DNA from: Aldehydirespirator sp028819505
Lineage (GTDB): Bacteria; Actinomycetota; Acidimicrobiia; Acidimicrobiales; Aldehydirespiratoraceae
Length of the DNA stretch: 64,000 bases
Direction of reading: 5' to 3'
Assembly: GCA_965207755.1 (NCBI GenBank)
Contig: OZ242297.1
Coordinates: 3,100,001 to 3,164,000 of the forward strand
In this document: positions 43,394-51,579 of the stretch, in pieces
Position numbering within the stretch: the stretch's first letter is position 1
Layout: each line of letters begins with the position of its first letter
Notes under the pieces: model-generated
The model's input: only the letters and a program-made list of their open reading frames with translations
Database searches by the model: none
Told to the model about the DNA's origin: nothing
Made by a program: the position numbers and the translations under genes

Positions 43394-43678
43394 TTCCCGC
43401 CCTCGTCCGCTGCGCCCACCCGCCGCTCGGACCAAAGTCCCCGCCCCTCGTCCGCTACGCCCACCCGCCGCTCAAACCAGAGTCCCCGCCCATCCTTCGC
43501 TGCGCCCGCCGGCCGCTCGGACCAAAGTCCCCGCCCCTCATCCGCTGCGCCCACCCGCCGCTCGGACCAGAGGCTCGCAAACTCGTCCGCTGCGCCCACC
43601 CGCCGCTCGGACCAAAGTCCCCGCCCATCCTTCGCTGCGCCCGCCGGCCGCTCGGGCCCGGGCCTCGCAAACTCGGCC
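43394..43678. repeat. Six tandem 45-bp repeats (15-residue periodic frame)
   Basis: Units begin every 45 bases around 43408, 43453, 43498, 43543, 43588 and 43633, each with CGCTGCGCCCACCCGCCGCT. Because 45 is divisible by three, the minus strand has an open frame of repeated WSERRVGAADEGRGL. There is no ribosome site or family match, so I do not call a gene. It fills the gap between the LytR_C gene and glycerate kinase. Confidence 0.92.
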
Positions 43679-43687
43679 TCTGGCGGA

Positions 43688-44299
43688 CTATCCGGAATCA
43701 GCGGGCGGGCCGGGGTCGAGGATCACGTCGTCGGTGCCGACCACCGCGAAGATGTTGAACTCCTCCAGGTCCGCCGGCGACTCCGGGTTCCTGATCAGGG
43801 TCATGATCGTTCCCGGAGCGGGCGTGATGATGTCAGGGGGCGCGCCGAGCGCGGACGCGACCGCCTTGGCGTCGTCGCCGTATCCCGGCCGGTAGTAGAT
43901 GACCGAGGCTTCGACCCGGTCCTGCTGGGTGTTCTTGGCTGCGGTCACGAACCCGGTGGCGTTGAGCGTGTCGGCTGTCCGGCCGGCCCGTCCCCGCACG
44001 CCGGTGCCGTTCATCACGGCCACCTTGACCTCACCGGGGGGGTGGGTGATCACCGGGGGCGCCGTCGTCGTCGTGGTGGTGGTCGTCGTGGTGGTGGTCG
44101 TGCCGCTGGTGCCGGTCCCGTCGGGGTCGACGTTGGCCGGCTCCTCCGTCGCGGCGCTGGGGGCGGCCTCAGCGCTGTCGTCGGAGTCGTCGAAGCCTCG
44201 CGCCAGCAAGAACACGCCCAGCGCGACCGCCACGACCACAAGCACGATGGCCCGCCCCGCCGAGCCGCCTCCCGGAGATTGAGCGTGCTGGGGAGTCAT
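43688..44299 (-). CDS. LytR C-terminal domain protein, membrane anchored
   Basis: A 203-residue protein with one membrane helix at about 16-33 ('AIVLVVVAVALGVFLLA'), an acidic stretch, a run of thirteen Thr residues and a C-terminal LytR_C domain ('VKVAVMNGTGVRGRAGRTADTLNATGF'). LytR_C domains accompany LytR-CpsA-Psr wall-polymer ligases. Alone, they are probably extracytoplasmic and bind cell-wall material. The ATG at 44299 gives the short cytoplasmic lead. The poly-Thr linker is encoded by a trinucleotide-like GGT/GGTCGT run, likely variable in length. Confidence 0.83.
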   Translation of the reverse strand: MTPQHAQSPGGGSAGRAIVLVVVAVALGVFLLARGFDDSDDSAEAAPSAATEEPANVDPDGTGTSGTTTTTTTTTTTTTAPPVITHPPGEVKVAVMNGTGVRGRAGRTADTLNATGFVTAAKNTQQDRVEASVIYYRPGYGDDAKAVASALGAPPDIITPAPGTIMTLIRNPESPADLEEFNIFAVVGTDDVILDPGPPADSG

Positions 44300-44339
44300 G
44301 GCCCGAACCTTAGCCGGTGATGCCCGGCGAGTGGTGTGT

Positions 44340-44584
44340 CGCGGGTTCGGACTCGCGACCCGTCCGAGGTAGGGCCTCGCGCGATGGTCGCCGGAGTTCC
44401 GCAGTCGATCTCACCGCATGCCACCAACGGTGTGTCGCGGGTTTGGTTGAGCGACCCACCAAGTCTCTGACCTCGCGCTACGGACTGAACGGTTCCGCGA
44501 TCGTGCTCACCAAGCTCCCCGTGATCGGGCATCCCATCGGATGCGCTACGCGCTACGGACTGCACGGTTCCGCGATCGTGCTCA
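44340..44584. repeat. Direct repeats between hpnE and the LytR_C gene
   Basis: CGCTACGGACTGMACGGTTC and the following CGCGATCGTGCTCAC occur twice, 74 bases apart (ends at 44510 and 44584). GTGTGTCGCGGGTT occurs near 44335 and 44430. No gene is seen in 44300-44608. Confidence 0.8.
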
Positions 44585-44608
44585 CGGCGTGCCACTCGCC
44601 CAGATCTT

Positions 44609-46018
44609 TCAGCAGGCGGCTGCGCGGTGGCTGTGGGGCTGGTCGGGGCTCGGCGGCGAATGCGGGCGGTGGGTGGTCGTGTGGCAGGCGAAGCGGGCCG
44701 CGAGCCGGCCGGCGCCGGTTCCGCTGCGGACCGCCCCCTCCATCGTGGCGGGCCAGCCGGTGCCGGTCCAGGCGCCGGCCAGGTACACGCCGGGAAGGGC
44801 GGTTCCGGCGCCGGCTCGCAGCGAGTCGGTGCCCGGCACGCCGAGGAACGTGGCCGAGTTCTCGCGGGTGACGATCGACTCGGTGACGGTGGCCTCCGAG
44901 GCTGCGGGCAGCAGCCGGGCGAGCTCCGCCGTGAAGTGCGACACCAGGTCGGCGGAGGCCATGCCGATGTAGGACTCCGCGGCCGACAGGGACACGGCCA
45001 GGCATTGGCGGCCGTCGTCGAGCCCGGCGCCGGCGGTGCGGTCGAACACATACTGCGCGTCGCTGCCGACGGTGGCGAAGAAGTCCAAGTCGGTCACCGG
45101 GCGGTCGTACACCAGATGGACGTTGACGATCGGGGAGGCGCCCAGCTCGACGAGCCGGTCCTGGGCCGCGACGGTTCCGGGCGGCAGCAGCGCGGCGGCC
45201 GCGTCGTGGGGCACGGCCACCACCACCGAGTCGGCCTCGATGACCTGCTCGTCGGTCTGCACCTCCAAGCCGGCGCGGCCGGGGCGCACCGCCTTCACCG
45301 GGACACGGGAGCGGACCTCTCCCCCGGCGGCCTCCAGGGCCCGGCGGGCGGCGTCGCCGTGGAGGGCCGACAGGGGCACCCGGGCCCAGCCGATGTCGGC
45401 CGCGCCGGCCCCTGTGAGCAGCCCGGTCACGAACACCTTGGCGGCCAGCTTGAGGGAGGCGTCGGCTGCGCCGGCGTTGACCGTCGGCAGCACGATCAGG
45501 TCCCAGAACGTCTCGACGGCGGCCGCGTCCTGGCCGCGGGCCGTCAGCCACTCGCCGAAGGCCATGCCGTCGAGGGCCGGATCGTCGGGATCGAGCCGCC
45601 GGAGTGCCAGGCCGGCCCGCAGCACCGCCAGCCTCTGGCGCAGGCTCAGGTGCGGGTAGGACAGCAGCGCGGGCGCCAGGTGCAGCGGGGCCGGGCCGGG
45701 CGTGCGCCTGATCGACCCGACCGGCCCGCCCGGCGCCATCACAACAACGTCGAGCCGGCTCTGCATCGACGCTCCGCCGGCTGAGCCGATCCGCTCCAGG
45801 AACGCCCGGTAGGCGGTGCAGCAGCGCATGAACACGTGCTGGCCGTTGTCGAACCAGATGCCGTTGCGCTCGAACGACCAGGTGGCGCCGCCGAGGCGGG
45901 GGCGGCGCTCGAGCAGGGTGACGGCCGCGCCCCGGTCGGCGGCCTCCACCGCGGCCGACAGCCCGGCCAGACCGCCGCCGACCACCACCACCCGCGCCCG
46001 CCGCGGGCCGGTTGTCAC
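44609..46018 (-). CDS. hpnE: Hydroxysqualene dehydroxylase
   Basis: FAD enzyme that reduces hydroxysqualene to squalene, third step of the HpnCDE route. The 469-residue protein has the FAD motif 'VVVGGGLAGLSAAVEAADRGAAVTLLE', 'RLGGATWSF', 'NGQHVFMRCCTAYRAFLERIG' and the C-terminal 'GVYLAGAWTGTGWPATMEGAVRSG'. The last 25 residues are a His/Pro-rich tail. It follows hpnD on the same strand with a 49-bp hairpin between. Confidence 0.93.
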   Translation of the reverse strand: MTTGPRRARVVVVGGGLAGLSAAVEAADRGAAVTLLERRPRLGGATWSFERNGIWFDNGQHVFMRCCTAYRAFLERIGSAGGASMQSRLDVVVMAPGGPVGSIRRTPGPAPLHLAPALLSYPHLSLRQRLAVLRAGLALRRLDPDDPALDGMAFGEWLTARGQDAAAVETFWDLIVLPTVNAGAADASLKLAAKVFVTGLLTGAGAADIGWARVPLSALHGDAARRALEAAGGEVRSRVPVKAVRPGRAGLEVQTDEQVIEADSVVVAVPHDAAAALLPPGTVAAQDRLVELGASPIVNVHLVYDRPVTDLDFFATVGSDAQYVFDRTAGAGLDDGRQCLAVSLSAAESYIGMASADLVSHFTAELARLLPAASEATVTESIVTRENSATFLGVPGTDSLRAGAGTALPGVYLAGAWTGTGWPATMEGAVRSGTGAGRLAARFACHTTTHRPHSPPSPDQPHSHRAAAC

Positions 46019-46041
46019 GGCCTCGCCGAGCGCCCGGCAGC

Positions 46042-46090
46042 GAACTTCAATGAGTTGACCACCTCTGAGGTGGCTAACCCATTGATGTTC
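46042..46090. repeat. 49-bp inverted repeat (family B, copy 7)
   Basis: GAACTTCAATGAGTTGACCACC, loop TCTGA, then GGTGGCTAACCCATTGATGTTC. It lies 23 bp after the hpnD stop and 24 bp before the hpnE start, inside an operon, so it does not necessarily end transcription. Confidence 0.93.
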
Positions 46091-46112
46091 GTCGGTAGCC
46101 GGCGGCCGACGC

Positions 46113-47177
46113 TCACGGCCCCAGTCCGGACAGGCTGCGGGCCGCCACCAGGGCCTTCTCGTGGGCGGGAAGGCTGACCCGGCCGTTGAGCGGGGACGCG
46201 GGCGCGGCCAGGATGCGGGCCAGCAGCCGCCGGTAGATCCCGGCCATGGCCGCGGTGCATGCCCGGCTGCGGTGGTCGAGATGGTCGAGCAGCACGAGAC
46301 CGCGCTCGAACCATGTCACCGCCTGGCCGGCCACGAACTGCACCAGCGCGGCGGCGCTCTCGGGCGGGTCCCAGCGGCCCGGGGCGATCCCGAAGCGGAT
46401 CCGCTCCTGTTCGGGCAGGTAGATGCGCCCCATGTGATGGTCCTCGACTATGTCGCGCAGCATGTTGGTGAGCTGGAGGGCCACCCCGAGGTCGTCGGCC
46501 AGGTCTTCGACGGACCGATCTTCGTCGGCCGGCGCGGTGCTGCCCCGGACCGGGCCCGCAGCGACGACACCCGCAGACCCGCCGACAACCGGGCCCGCAG
46601 CGACGGCACCCGCAGACCCGCCGCCAGCCGGGCCCGCAGCGACGACACCCGCAGACCCGCCGCCAGCCGGGCCCGCAGCGACGACACCCGCAGACCCGCC
46701 GCCAGCCGGGCCCGCAGCGACGGCACGGGCGGGCCCGGCGCCGAACACGCCCAGCGCGAGGCGGCCCACCGAGCCGGCCACCAGCCGGCAGTAGCGCACG
46801 GTGTCGTCCATGGTGGCGTAGGTCTCGCCCCGCACATCGAGCTCGCAGCCCTCGACGATCTCGTGCAGGGCGGCCACCGGGATCGGGTAGCGGGCCGCGG
46901 CGTGGCCCACCCCCACCAGCACCGGGTCGGCAGGGTCGGCGACCTCGCCCGCCTCCAGGGCCGCGACGGCGTGGTGGAGGTCGTCCAGCGCGGCGAGCTT
47001 GCGGTCCTGGGGCCAGTCGCCGTCGCCCACGTCGTCGATGCGTCGGGCCATGGCGTACAGGGCGGACATGGCCCTGCGCTTGGGCGGCGGCAGCAGGCGG
47101 ATCCCGTAGGCGAAGTTGCGCGCCTCGGACCTGGTGATCTCCTCGCAGCGCCGGTAGGCCGCCTCCGCCGAGATCAC
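46113..47177 (-). CDS. hpnD: Presqualene diphosphate synthase with repeat insertion
   Basis: Head-to-head condensation of two farnesyl diphosphates to presqualene diphosphate. Conserved parts are 'SEARNFAYGIRLLPPPKRRAMSALYAMARRIDDVGD' (first Asp motif) and 'LGVALQLTNMLRDIVEDHHMGRIYLP' (second Asp motif). Between them, at about residues 152-213, is an insertion of five 13-residue VAAGPAGGGSAGV units absent from ordinary HpnD. It falls in a loop just before the second motif. GTG 47177 overlaps the hpnC stop as GTGA. Confidence 0.92.
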   Translation of the reverse strand: MISAEAAYRRCEEITRSEARNFAYGIRLLPPPKRRAMSALYAMARRIDDVGDGDWPQDRKLAALDDLHHAVAALEAGEVADPADPVLVGVGHAAARYPIPVAALHEIVEGCELDVRGETYATMDDTVRYCRLVAGSVGRLALGVFGAGPARAVAAGPAGGGSAGVVAAGPAGGGSAGVVAAGPAGGGSAGAVAAGPVVGGSAGVVAAGPVRGSTAPADEDRSVEDLADDLGVALQLTNMLRDIVEDHHMGRIYLPEQERIRFGIAPGRWDPPESAAALVQFVAGQAVTWFERGLVLLDHLDHRSRACTAAMAGIYRRLLARILAAPASPLNGRVSLPAHEKALVAARSLSGLGP

Positions 47178-48130
47178 CGGCTGACGGCTCCTCGCCGGGC
47201 CGCGCCGGACAGGCTCACGCGGGACAGGCGCATGCCGGCGATACGGCCCCGCGCCCGTGCCGCGCCCGGCTTCGCGCGCCGCCGGCGCTCGCGGTGCGAG
47301 TACACGCCGGCGAGACGGCCCAGCACCCGTGCCGCGCCGGCTTTGCGGGGGGCGCCCAGCACCTCGTATCGGGCTGCCTCCAGCGCGTCGAGATTGGCCA
47401 GTCCGCCGGCCACGAACCCTGCCACAGCCAGGCGGGCCGGCCCTCGCAGCGACGCTGCCAGCCCCCTCCCCTGGTCGAGCATGGACCGGGCCCGGCTGGC
47501 CTCGTAGGCCACCAGGCCGCGCAGATTGGCCGACGCCGCCGGCGCGCCGAGGTCCTCGACGCAGACGCCGAAGCGCTCCATGTCGTCGGCCGGCAGGTAG
47601 ACGCGCCCGTTGGCCGCGTCCTCCCCCACGTCCTGGAGGTGCTCCAGCACCTGCAGGCCGCTGCAGACCTGGTCGGAGGCGCGCAGGCGGTCGGGAGTGG
47701 CCGCCTCGAACACTGCCAGCACCAGCCGCCCGACGGGACTGGCCGACAGCTCGCAGTACCCCATCAGCTCGTCGAAGTCGGCGTAGGCGGTCTTGTGCTG
47801 GTCGAGCCGGTTGGCGGCCAGCAGCCCGTCGAAGGGATCGCGGCCCAGGCCGAACCGCTCCACGGTTGGCGCCAGCCGGACGAAGGCCTCGTGGCGGGGG
47901 GCGCCGGCGAACAGGTCGTCGAGCTGGGCCTCGACCCAGTCGAGCGCGGCCAGGCGGTCGCCGGGGTACTCGTCGCCGAGGGTGTCGACGAGCCGTGCGT
48001 AGCCGTAGATGGCCCGCAGATGGCCCTGCACCGCTCTGGGCAGCATCCGCAGCGCGACCGGGAAGTTCTCGGAGGGCGCCCGGGCCATGACCGCGTCGAG
48101 CCCGGCATGGCGCTCGACCGCTTCGTTCAC
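47174..48130 (-). CDS. hpnC: HpnC, squalene-synthase-like enzyme (hydroxysqualene synthase)
   Basis: Converts presqualene diphosphate to hydroxysqualene. With GTG 48130 the protein is 318 residues. It contains 'APSENFPVALRMLPRAVQGHLRAIYGYARLVDTLGDEY' (first Asp motif), 'GYCELSASPVGRLVLAVF' and 'LQVLEHLQDVGEDAANGRVYLP' (second Asp motif). The basic C-terminal 50 residues (RRRRAKPGAARARGR) look like a repeat-derived extension. First gene of the hpnC-hpnD-hpnE run; no squalene-hopene cyclase is in the window. Confidence 0.92.
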   Translation of the reverse strand: MNEAVERHAGLDAVMARAPSENFPVALRMLPRAVQGHLRAIYGYARLVDTLGDEYPGDRLAALDWVEAQLDDLFAGAPRHEAFVRLAPTVERFGLGRDPFDGLLAANRLDQHKTAYADFDELMGYCELSASPVGRLVLAVFEAATPDRLRASDQVCSGLQVLEHLQDVGEDAANGRVYLPADDMERFGVCVEDLGAPAASANLRGLVAYEASRARSMLDQGRGLAASLRGPARLAVAGFVAGGLANLDALEAARYEVLGAPRKAGAARVLGRLAGVYSHRERRRRAKPGAARARGRIAGMRLSRVSLSGAARRGAVSR

Positions 48131-48237
48131 CCGGCTGAAGCTACCACCCGGCTGCGGCCGAGCAGGGTCGCCGGCGTGTCCGGACACACGCAGATGATCA
48201 GACGAACACGGGAAAATAAAGAAATTTCATAAAACAG

Positions 48238-48266
48238 TTGCAAATGTCTTTGGATGCTGCTTAGAT
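48238..48266 (+). promoter_or_regulatory. Sigma-70-type promoter, likely leaderless start
   Basis: TTGCAA (48238-48243), exactly 17 bases, then TTAGAT (48261-48266), in a strikingly AT-rich block (about 48190-48270). The -10 ends only eight bases before the ATG at 48275, and no ribosome site precedes that ATG. The first gene of the surface-apparatus operon may therefore be on a leaderless mRNA. Confidence 0.6.
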
Positions 48267-48274
48267 GATCGACC

Positions 48275-49477
48275 ATGAATTTCCTGCGCTTTGGATTAGC
48301 GACACTCGCCATGGTCGCGGCCGGCTGTGGCAGCGGTCCCGTGGACGGCGGCCGGACGCCCGCGGCCGGGTCGACGACGGTCGGTCCCGGGCCTTCGGCG
48401 CCGGCAGAGCAAGTCGAGGCAGAGCAAGTCGAGGCAGAGCAAGTCGAGGCAGAGCAAGTCGAGGCAGAGCAAGTCGAGGCAGAGCAAGTCGAGGCAGCGC
48501 CGGTCGAGCTCGTTCAGGTGACGCCGGCCACATCCACGACCGCCTCGCCCGCAGCCACGGCAACCCTTGCGACCATCCCGACGACGACCGCGGTGCCGTC
48601 CTCGTCGGCGGCGCCGGCGGCGACGGTGGCGGAGGGTCCGGACCCCGAGCCCGAGAGGGGCCATCCTCCGCGCCCGGAGGCGGGGATGATCCCGCGAGGC
48701 CTCTCCTACTGGGACTACCCGGATTGTGCGCCGGGCCCTCCGTGGCCCCCGGACTGCTACCCGCCGTCGGAGTGGGAGGTCGCCCAGGACCTCTCCGACT
48801 GCGCGCACAGCGCCCATCCCGGCGAGGGCGCGGGCGGCATCTGCGCCGGCCGCCGGGCCGGCGAGACCCCGAGATGGACCCGCGACGTGGCCCGCTGGAC
48901 GAGCTGGTGCTTCGACCAGCCGCGGGGCAACTGCACCTGGCTGCTGCACGAGATGAAGTGGGCGCTGGACTACCTGGGCGCCCATCCGTGGTGCGTGCTC
49001 GACCAGTACCAGGACCGGGCCGACGCCTACGGTGCGGGCGCCCGCGGCACGGGCGTCAAGAACCGCCACGGCTGGCACAACTGCGCCACCGTCATAGACC
49101 CGCTCGTCGGCGGCACGCCGCCGGCCCGGACCGGCGACGCCGGCCTGCTCCTCTCCGACGGACGTCAGGATCAGGGTGGCGGCCGTCGCCCGGCTGGCCG
49201 GACCGGCGACGCCGGCCTCCTCTTGTCCGAAGTGACGACGCTGGCCGAGCAGTGCCGGACCGTGCTCCCCGCCGGGGTCGAGCTCGAGGCCCGCGTGCGC
49301 CGGCGCGCCGAGCAGCCCGAACGGTTCGGCAGCGACTGCGACGCCTGGGCCGAGTGGGTCGAGAGCCGCCCCAGCGCCGAGGACTGGCGCGACTGCGACC
49401 GCTCCGCCCGGCTGGCCGAGGAGTGGATGGAGCACCACCACGACACCCCCGAGCGCTACTTCCCAGTGGCCTGCTGA
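48275..49477 (+). CDS. Cys-rich lipoprotein, first gene of the pilus-like operon
   Basis: A 400-residue lipoprotein (signal with lipobox VAAGC, Cys18). Residues about 45-75 are six EQVEA units encoded by 15-bp repeats, followed by a Thr/Ala/Pro linker to about 140. The rest is a Trp- and Cys-rich domain ('YWDYPDCAPGPPWPPDCYPPSEW', 'WCFDQPRGNCTWLLHEMKWALDYLGAHPWC'), with a repeated 'RTGDAGLLLS' segment inserted near residue 290. I do not recognise the fold. Position at the head of a CpaF/TadBC operon suggests a surface component. The many cysteines suggest disulfide bonding outside the membrane. Confidence 0.8.
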   Translation: MNFLRFGLATLAMVAAGCGSGPVDGGRTPAAGSTTVGPGPSAPAEQVEAEQVEAEQVEAEQVEAEQVEAEQVEAAPVELVQVTPATSTTASPAATATLATIPTTTAVPSSSAAPAATVAEGPDPEPERGHPPRPEAGMIPRGLSYWDYPDCAPGPPWPPDCYPPSEWEVAQDLSDCAHSAHPGEGAGGICAGRRAGETPRWTRDVARWTSWCFDQPRGNCTWLLHEMKWALDYLGAHPWCVLDQYQDRADAYGAGARGTGVKNRHGWHNCATVIDPLVGGTPPARTGDAGLLLSDGRQDQGGGRRPAGRTGDAGLLLSEVTTLAEQCRTVLPAGVELEARVRRRAEQPERFGSDCDAWAEWVESRPSAEDWRDCDRSARLAEEWMEHHHDTPERYFPVAC

Positions 49478-49494
49478 ACGAGGAGCCGTCTGCA

Positions 49495-50940
49495 ATGTCC
49501 GAGACCCCGTCTCCGCATCAGCCGCCGTCGGGCGAGCCCGCCCCCCGGCGGTGCCTGGCCGCGAGCGCGTTCGGGATCGCGGCGGTGCTGCTCGGCGGGG
49601 TGGTCGCCCACCAGCGCGCCGAGGCCGCCCATGCCCGTCCGCTGCCGCCGCCGGCCCACATCCAGGCGCCGGCCGCCGGGCCGCCCGCCTGCAGGCCGCC
49701 CGACGGGTGCGCCCCGCCGGCCACCACCCGGCCGCGCGCGCCCGCCACCGCCCAAGCCTCCGGCACTGGCCCGGACTGCCGCTCCTGGGCGTGCAGCGAG
49801 ATCAACTCCGGCATCGAGAACGGCTACCTGCCCGACGACTACAACCCCGACGAGGACGCCGGCGCCGAGGACCTCCTGGAGATCGTCGAGCGCTACGGGG
49901 AGCACAACACGGACTTCGACGCCGACGCCGCCATCGAGACCCTCCCAGAAGAGGGCACCGCCGACCGCGGGGACATGTTCATCGCGATAGCGACGGGGAT
50001 CGGCGTCGACGTCGAGCCCGGTGCGGACCCGTTCGAGGTGGCCGACGAGTTGGCCGACATGGGCATCCTGCTCGGCCACGACGGCGACGGCGACGGCATC
50101 ACCAACCCCTACACCCGGCCCGACGCCGATCCTGACTCGACCATGTCCAACGCCCAGCTCGCTGCGCTCCTGGACCGCATCCGCGGCGGCGACGAAGACG
50201 GCGGAGGAGGCGGGGTCAGCCCGCCCCCTCGGGGCGACGACGATGATCCGTGCACGACGGGTCTGAGACTGACTGCCGGCGAGCGCTCGCGGTTCGTGTC
50301 GCAGATGCGGTGGGTGACGCTGGTCGGCATCGAGGCCCGGAGCCGGCCGGGCAGGCCGTGGCCTCCGCATCCGGATGTGCCCGGCGGCGGGGAGCACCTG
50401 CTGGTGGCCCGGTCGCCGGTGTGGCCGGTGGCCGACTCCCAGGGCGTGTGGTCCGTCGCCGGCGCCGACGGCTGCCTGTGGGATGTCGTCAGCATCCGGA
50501 CCCGCATGACCCAGCAGCTGCCGTGGCGTCCCAGTCACCGCGCCGCAATCGAGAACGCCGGCGCGGCCCGGCCCGGCGCGGGATTCGACGCCTACCTGAG
50601 CCGCTGGGACAACCTGAGCGCGGCCGAGCGGGCGCAAGCCGAGCGACGCCACCGCAACCTCGACGTGAACGCGTCGTGCGGCATCGCCACGGCCATGGCC
50701 GCGGCCGACTCCTACGACCGCTGCCGCTGGGAACTGGCCACGCCAGGGGTCTGGTCCTGGCAGACGGGCGCCTGCTTCGAGGGCACGGGAGAGGGCGGCG
50801 CCACTTTCCGCCGGTGCGCCACTCTGGCCGGAGGCGTCGAGTGGTTCCTGGGGATCATCGACTACACGTCGGCTACCACGCTGCAGGGCGATCCGGTCGG
50901 ATCGGGTCCCGAGCGCCCGCATCCGTCGCCAGCGGGTTAG
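49495..50940 (+). CDS. Secreted protein with SLH-like region
   Basis: A 481-residue protein with an N-terminal membrane segment ('FGIAAVLLGGVVA', residues about 25-40), a Pro/Ala linker, then a region reminiscent of S-layer homology domains: 'NSGIENGYLPDDYNPDEDAGAEDLLEIVERYG' and 'ADMGILLGHDGDGDGITNPYTRPDADP'. That is followed by 'TMSNAQLAALLDRIRGG', in the SLH position of 'TRAQFAALL'. The DGDGDG loop could bind calcium. The C-terminal 220 residues are unrecognised, with paired cysteines. ATG 49495 has GAGGAG upstream. It may attach the apparatus to the cell wall. Confidence 0.7.
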   Translation: MSETPSPHQPPSGEPAPRRCLAASAFGIAAVLLGGVVAHQRAEAAHARPLPPPAHIQAPAAGPPACRPPDGCAPPATTRPRAPATAQASGTGPDCRSWACSEINSGIENGYLPDDYNPDEDAGAEDLLEIVERYGEHNTDFDADAAIETLPEEGTADRGDMFIAIATGIGVDVEPGADPFEVADELADMGILLGHDGDGDGITNPYTRPDADPDSTMSNAQLAALLDRIRGGDEDGGGGGVSPPPRGDDDDPCTTGLRLTAGERSRFVSQMRWVTLVGIEARSRPGRPWPPHPDVPGGGEHLLVARSPVWPVADSQGVWSVAGADGCLWDVVSIRTRMTQQLPWRPSHRAAIENAGAARPGAGFDAYLSRWDNLSAAERAQAERRHRNLDVNASCGIATAMAAADSYDRCRWELATPGVWSWQTGACFEGTGEGGATFRRCATLAGGVEWFLGIIDYTSATTLQGDPVGSGPERPHPSPAG

Positions 50941-50949
50941 GGGGAGCGG

Positions 50950-51579
50950 ATGGCCACAACACCAGTACCCATGTCGGGGCGGTCGCGGCGGTTCACGGCC
51001 GCAGCCCTCATCGTCGTCGTGGTGGTGCTCTCGGTATGGCTGTTCGGCCGGCCCGAGCCCCAGCCCGCCGTGCGCGTCGTGGCCGCGGCCGAGGACTGGC
51101 CGGCTGGACGCGAGCCGGGCGAGTTCGTGACGGTGGAGATGCCCGAGGCCTCCGCCGCTCTGTTCGTGACCGCCGACCAGCTGGCCGGTCGCGTGCCAGC
51201 GGTGGCGGTGCCGGCGGGCACGGTCGTGTCCGGGGCCATGCTGACCGACGCTGTGGTGCCGGCCGCCTCGGACCTGTCGGCGGCCCTGCTGGCGGTGGCG
51301 GTGGACCCGTCGCTCTGGCCCGACCCGGGACCCCGACCCGGAGACGCCGCCGTGCTGGCCGCGCAGCCGGGCGGCTGCGCCGCGGCGGTGCTGCCCGTGG
51401 TGGTCGCGGGCGAGGGCACGGTGGTGGTCGAGGCCCGACCGCACCTGGCCGCCGTCCTGGGCCCGACGGTGTGGTGGATATGGAAGTCGCCTCCGGCGGG
51501 CTGGCCCGGCTGCCCGGCGCCGGCGCCGGCGCCGCAACCGGGCGAAGGGAGGTCCGACGATGCTGATGGTCTCGACTGA
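50950..51579 (+). CDS. SAF-domain CpaB/RcpC-like protein
   Basis: A 209-residue single-pass membrane protein (helix at about 15-32) with an SAF-type beta-clip: 'VVAAAEDWPAGREPGEFVTVEM', 'VTADQLAGRVPAVAVPAGTVVSGAML'. This is the arrangement of CpaB/RcpC, which in Tad systems sits in the periplasm or wall space and binds glycan or the secretin. It overlaps cpaF by 20 bases. The C-terminal end is Pro-rich and probably disordered. A secretin is not expected in a Gram-positive envelope. Confidence 0.78.
   Translation: MATTPVPMSGRSRRFTAAALIVVVVVLSVWLFGRPEPQPAVRVVAAAEDWPAGREPGEFVTVEMPEASAALFVTADQLAGRVPAVAVPAGTVVSGAMLTDAVVPAASDLSAALLAVAVDPSLWPDPGPRPGDAAVLAAQPGGCAAAVLPVVVAGEGTVVVEARPHLAAVLGPTVWWIWKSPPAGWPGCPAPAPAPQPGEGRSDDADGLD

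Noticed and set aside
43174..43599. Protein-coding gene with 15-residue repeats (minus strand)
   Set aside because: The frame is open only because the 45-bp unit is divisible by three. It overlaps the glycerate kinase start and has no ribosome site or family match.
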